Below, in pieces: positions 61,016 through 64,000 of a stretch of 64,000 nt of DNA. The notes beneath the pieces were generated by a model. The model searched no databases. It saw nothing but the letters and a program-made list of their open reading frames with translations, and had not been told where the DNA came from. The DNA is from Pseudomonas paracarnis (lineage in GTDB: Bacteria; Pseudomonadota; Gammaproteobacteria; Pseudomonadales; Pseudomonadaceae), in contig NZ_CAJFCN010000001.1 of assembly GCF_904063055.1 (NCBI RefSeq), positions 310,001-374,000 on the forward strand. The letters run 5' to 3'. Made by a program: the position numbers and the translations under genes. Every line of letters begins with the position of its first letter. The first letter of the stretch is position 1.

Positions 61016-63607
61016 TTATATCCGAGTCTTCAGTGCATATAACATTTCGAGCGCTTTACGCGGCGTCAAGTCATCCAGGTCAAGCTTTGCCAACTCATCC
61101 AGCACCGGATGGGGCAGGCTGGCGAACATATCGCTCTGATGCGGCGCGGCAGGTTTCTTGCTGGCCTTGGCCGGGCTGGCGACCACGGTTTCATGGGGCA
61201 GGGCCGTGGTTTCCAGGCGGCTGAGGTGTTCGCGGGCACGGGTGATCACCTCGTTCGGCACACCGGCCAACTGCGCCACGGCCAGGCCGTAGCTCTGGCT
61301 CGCAGGCCCTGGCAGCACATGGTGCAGGAACACGATGCGCTCGTTGTGCTCGGTGGCATTGAGATGCACGTTGGCCACCAGCGGCTCGCTTTCCGGCAAC
61401 ACCGTCAGCTCGAAGTAGTGCGTGGCGAACAGCGTGTACGCACGCAAATGCGCCAAGCGTTCGGCCGCGGCCCAAGCCAGGGACAGGCCGTCGAAGGTGC
61501 TGGTACCACGACCTACTTCGTCCATCAGCACCAGGCTGCGCTCGGTGGCGTTGTGCAAAATGTTGGCGGTCTCGCTCATTTCCACCATAAAGGTCGAACG
61601 GCCACCGGCCAGGTCATCGCTGGAGCCGATCCGCGTGAAAATGCGGTCCACCAGCGACAACTCGCAACTGGCTGCGGGTACAAAGCTGCCGATATGCGCC
61701 AACAGCACGATCAACGCGGTCTGGCGCATGTAGGTGGATTTACCACCCATGTTCGGACCGGTGATCACCAACATGCGGGTATCGTCGTCCAGCGACAGGT
61801 CATTGGCGACGAACGGCGTGGTCAGCACCTGCTCTACCACCGGGTGACGGCCTTGCACGATGCGCATGCACGGTTCGCTGACAAACCGTGGGCAGTTGAG
61901 GTCCAGGTTCAGCGCCCGTTCGGCGAGGTTGCTCAACACATCCAGCTCCGCCAGGGCGGCGGCGGTGTCTTGCAACGGCGCCAGGCGGCTGATCAGGTCC
62001 TCGAGCAAGGCTTCGTACAGCATCTTTTCCCGCGCCAGGGCGCGGCTTTTGGCTGACAACGCCTTGTCTTCGAACTCTTTGAGCTCTGGGGTGATAAAAC
62101 GCTCGGCGCCTTTGAGGGTCTGGCGACGTTGATAGTCGATAGGCGCAGACTCCGCCTGCTTGCTCGGCAACTCGATAAAGTAGCCATGCACGCGGTTGTA
62201 GCCGACTTTCAGGTTAGCCAGGCCGGTACGGGCTTTTTCGCGGGCTTCCAGGTCGATCAGGAACTGCCCGGCGTTTTCGCTCAGGGATTGCAGCTCATCC
62301 AGCTCGCTGTCGTAGCCGGTTTTCAACACGCCGCCGTCACGAATGATCGCGGGCGGGTTGTCGATGATGGCTTTTTCCAGCAGTGCCGCGAGGTCCGGGT
62401 ACGTGCCGGCAGTCACTGCCAGCTGTTGCAGGTGCGGCGTGTCCAGCTCGGTCATCGCCACTTGCAACTGCGGCAGGGCGCTCAAGGCATCACGCAGGCG
62501 CGCCAGGTCACGGGGCCGTGCATTGCGCAAACCGATCCGTGCCAGGATACGTTCGATATCGCCGATTTCTTTCAGTTGCGGCTGCAGCTTTTCAAAGCGA
62601 TAGCCGTCGAGCAGGCAAGTAATAGAAGACTGGCGTGCTTGCAGCACGGTCAAGTCCCGCAGCGGACGGTTCAGCCAACGGGTCAGCAAACGGCTGCCCA
62701 TGGCGGTCTGGCAACGGTCTACCACCGATTGCAGGGTGTTATCGCGGCCACCGGCCAGGTTGGTGTCCAGTTCCAGGTTGCGACGGCTGGCGCCATCAAG
62801 CACCACGGTATCGTCCAGACGCTCATGGCGCAGGCTGCGCAAGTGCGGCAGGGCGGTACGCTGGGTTTCCTTGGCGTAGCTGAGCAGGCAGCCGGCAGCG
62901 CCGATAGCCAGGGTCAGGGTTTCGCAACCAAAGCCTTTAAGGTCCTGCACCGAGAACTGCTGGCACAGACTTTTCAGTGCCGAATCACGTTCAAAATCCC
63001 ACGGTGCACGACGTTTGGTTCCCCGACGCTTCTCGGCGGGCAAGTCCTTGGGCCAATCATCCGGGATCAACAACTCCACCGGATTGATACGCTCCAGCTC
63101 CGCCAGCAGGTTTTCCCAACCCTTGATCTCCAGCACGCTGAAGTTGCCGCTGGTGATATCCAGCACCGACAGGCCGAACAGACGCTCATCGCCCAACACC
63201 GCCGCAATCAGGTTATCGCGACGCTCATCCAGCAACGCCTCATCACTCACCGTGCCTGGGGTGATGATGCGCACCACCTGGCGCTCCACCGGCCCTTTGC
63301 TGGTGGCCGGGTCACCGATCTGCTCACAGATCACCACCGACTCGCCCAGCTTGACCAGCTTGACCAAGTAGCCTTCCAACGAGTGATAAGGAATCCCACA
63401 CATCGGAATCGACTGCCCCGCCGACTGCCCGCGCGCGGTCAGGGTAATGTCCAGCAGCTTGGCGGCCTTCTTCGCGTCTTCGTAGAAGATCTCGTAGAAG
63501 TCGCCCATGCGATAGAACATCAACTGATCAGGGTGCTGGTTTTTCAGGCGCCAGTACTGCTGCATCATCGGGGTGTGGGAGGACAGGTCTGAAGTGTTTT
63601 TACTCAT
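61016..63607 (-). CDS. mutS: DNA mismatch repair protein MutS
   Basis: 863 residues, full length. Mismatch-binding Phe-X-Glu in [10 protein letters not shown] near 37, Walker [22 protein letters not shown]alker B, ATHYFELT. The C-terminus carries the short tetramer-forming tail. It recognises mismatches and loops in DNA and recruits MutL. Confidence 0.98.
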   Translation of the reverse strand: MSKNTSDLSSHTPMMQQYWRLKNQHPDQLMFYRMGDFYEIFYEDAKKAAKLLDITLTARGQSAGQSIPMCGIPYHSLEGYLVKLVKLGESVVICEQIGDPATSKGPVERQVVRIITPGTVSDEALLDERRDNLIAAVLGDERLFGLSVLDITSGNFSVLEIKGWENLLAELERINPVELLIPDDWPKDLPAEKRRGTKRRAPWDFERDSALKSLCQQFSVQDLKGFGCETLTLAIGAAGCLLSYAKETQRTALPHLRSLRHERLDDTVVLDGASRRNLELDTNLAGGRDNTLQSVVDRCQTAMGSRLLTRWLNRPLRDLTVLQARQSSITCLLDGYRFEKLQPQLKEIGDIERILARIGLRNARPRDLARLRDALSALPQLQVAMTELDTPHLQQLAVTAGTYPDLAALLEKAIIDNPPAIIRDGGVLKTGYDSELDELQSLSENAGQFLIDLEAREKARTGLANLKVGYNRVHGYFIELPSKQAESAPIDYQRRQTLKGAERFITPELKEFEDKALSAKSRALAREKMLYEALLEDLISRLAPLQDTAAALAELDVLSNLAERALNLDLNCPRFVSEPCMRIVQGRHPVVEQVLTTPFVANDLSLDDDTRMLVITGPNMGGKSTYMRQTALIVLLAHIGSFVPAASCELSLVDRIFTRIGSSDDLAGGRSTFMVEMSETANILHNATERSLVLMDEVGRGTSTFDGLSLAWAAAERLAHLRAYTLFATHYFELTVLPESEPLVANVHLNATEHNERIVFLHHVLPGPASQSYGLAVAQLAGVPNEVITRAREHLSRLETTALPHETVVASPAKASKKPAAPHQSDMFASLPHPVLDELAKLDLDDLTPRKALEMLYALKTRI

Positions 63608-63730
63608 TGGGTAGTAGGCAAATTCGTTGAAAGTGATGGGGCAAAGGGGGCGCTTGGCCCAGCATTTTTTGCGATGGCGGCAAGGTTAACACGCGAGGTC
63701 GGGGGTTCGCAGGTCGCAAACGGATAGGTA

Positions 63731-63787
63731 AAAAAGCAAAAGCGGTGCCGCCCCGATATCCACCACTAAAGGAGCGGCGCCGCCACA
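63731..63787 (-). terminator. Terminator of the edge gene
   Basis: On the minus strand GCGGCGCCGCTCC, 16-base loop, GGGGCGGCACCGC followed by TTTTGCTTTTTT. Two mismatches or G-U pairs in a 13-bp stem. Confidence 0.7.
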
Positions 63788-63822
63788 GGTTAGCGGTTAC
63801 CCGCCTTTTCTATTTTCGCGGC

Positions 63823-64000
63823 TTACTGGGTATTAACCGGCGAATCCAACACCTTCACCCCATCATCAACCACCGCCTCGACCATTTCCTGCAAATCATG
63901 CGAAGCCCAGGCGTAACGGTCCGTCTCCATGGTCATCGCCGCATCTTCTGCGAGCAGCTTGGCGACGTGGAGAAGATTGGAGGTGTGGTGCAAGGCGTTT
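63823..64000 (-). CDS. DUF3077-like protein, cut by window edge
   Basis: The last 58 residues are visible, from NALHHTSNLLHVAK through MTMETDRYAWASHDLQEM to SPVNTQ and TAA. The helical pattern and NLLH plus DRYAWA residues match the small Pseudomonas DUF3077 family, whose function is unknown. The start is outside the window. Confidence 0.7.
   Translation of the reverse strand, partial: NALHHTSNLLHVAKLLAEDAAMTMETDRYAWASHDLQEMVEAVVDDGVKVLDSPVNTQ

Overview
The window is about 60% GC and reads as a chromosomal segment of a Pseudomonas fluorescens-group bacterium. Evidence: a full aat/aau acidic amino acid uptake locus, a glpF-glpK-glpR-glpD cluster, the argF / grxD / bfr-bfd / prx / rnt-pyrC / motY / argG / nth / rsxB-like / metG / mrp gene order familiar from pseudomonads, a GacA-controlled rsmZ small RNA, and about a dozen REP-type repeats (core GTGGGAGC..GGCTTGC..) of the kind that fill P. 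fluorescens intergenic spaces. No plasmid, phage, insertion sequence, CRISPR array, rRNA or tRNA was seen.

Layout. 1-1149: an edge-truncated FMN-binding glutamate synthase-like gene and the zinc-free ribosomal protein L31 gene (rpmE2) behind a Zur-type palindrome. 1170-8747: a signalling island. A leftward, tightly coupled set (receiver-GGDEF-EAL, di-haem cytochrome c peroxidase, DAHL-like membrane histidine kinase, receiver-histidine kinase) is divergent from a receiver protein with a degenerate HD-GYP domain, itself coupled to a Nudix and a GNAT gene. 9900-16470: a LysR regulator (MetR-like) and a 1856-residue polymorphic-toxin-like protein. 16661-20318: an alpha/beta hydrolase, a FrnE/DsbA-like protein, an arginase-fold protein and two small EamA-type membrane proteins. 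20453-28802: a MipA/OmpV porin-like gene, then a six-gene rightward operon (HAD phosphatase, class-III aminotransferase, esterase, GNAT/FemAB-like acyltransferase, histidine kinase, sigma-54 response regulator) that starts at a sigma-54-type promoter behind two inverted repeats; its metabolic role is unknown to me.

28953-35968 is the acidic amino acid system: aatJ-aatQ-aatM-aatP transporter, sensor aauS, regulator aauR and a GlpM-like membrane protein. The aatJ upstream region holds a good sigma-54 promoter and two AauR-type palindromes. 36331-41419 is glycerol catabolism (glpD, glpR, glpK, glpF). 41745-53338 holds housekeeping and stress genes: ybaK, an FbpC-like ABC ATPase coupled to argF, a molybdopterin oxidoreductase, grxD, bfr/bfd, a 2-Cys peroxiredoxin, rnt-pyrC, motY, argG. 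53396-53946 is an unusually AT-rich gap before a BvgA-like orphan response regulator. 54663-60027 carries a small acidic protein, nth, a solitary RnfB/RsxB-like ferredoxin, metG and mrp. 60150-63607 carries rsmZ with its GacA box, fdxA and mutS, and the window ends in a truncated DUF3077-like gene.

The points most worth following up are: the unknown sigma-54-controlled aminotransferase/phosphatase/acyltransferase operon with its own two-component pair; the peroxidase embedded in a phosphorelay/c-di-GMP operon; a bacterioferritin that keeps its haem-ligand Met but has lost half of its ferroxidase ligands; and rsmZ-fdxA-mutS sitting beside mrp instead of rpoS.
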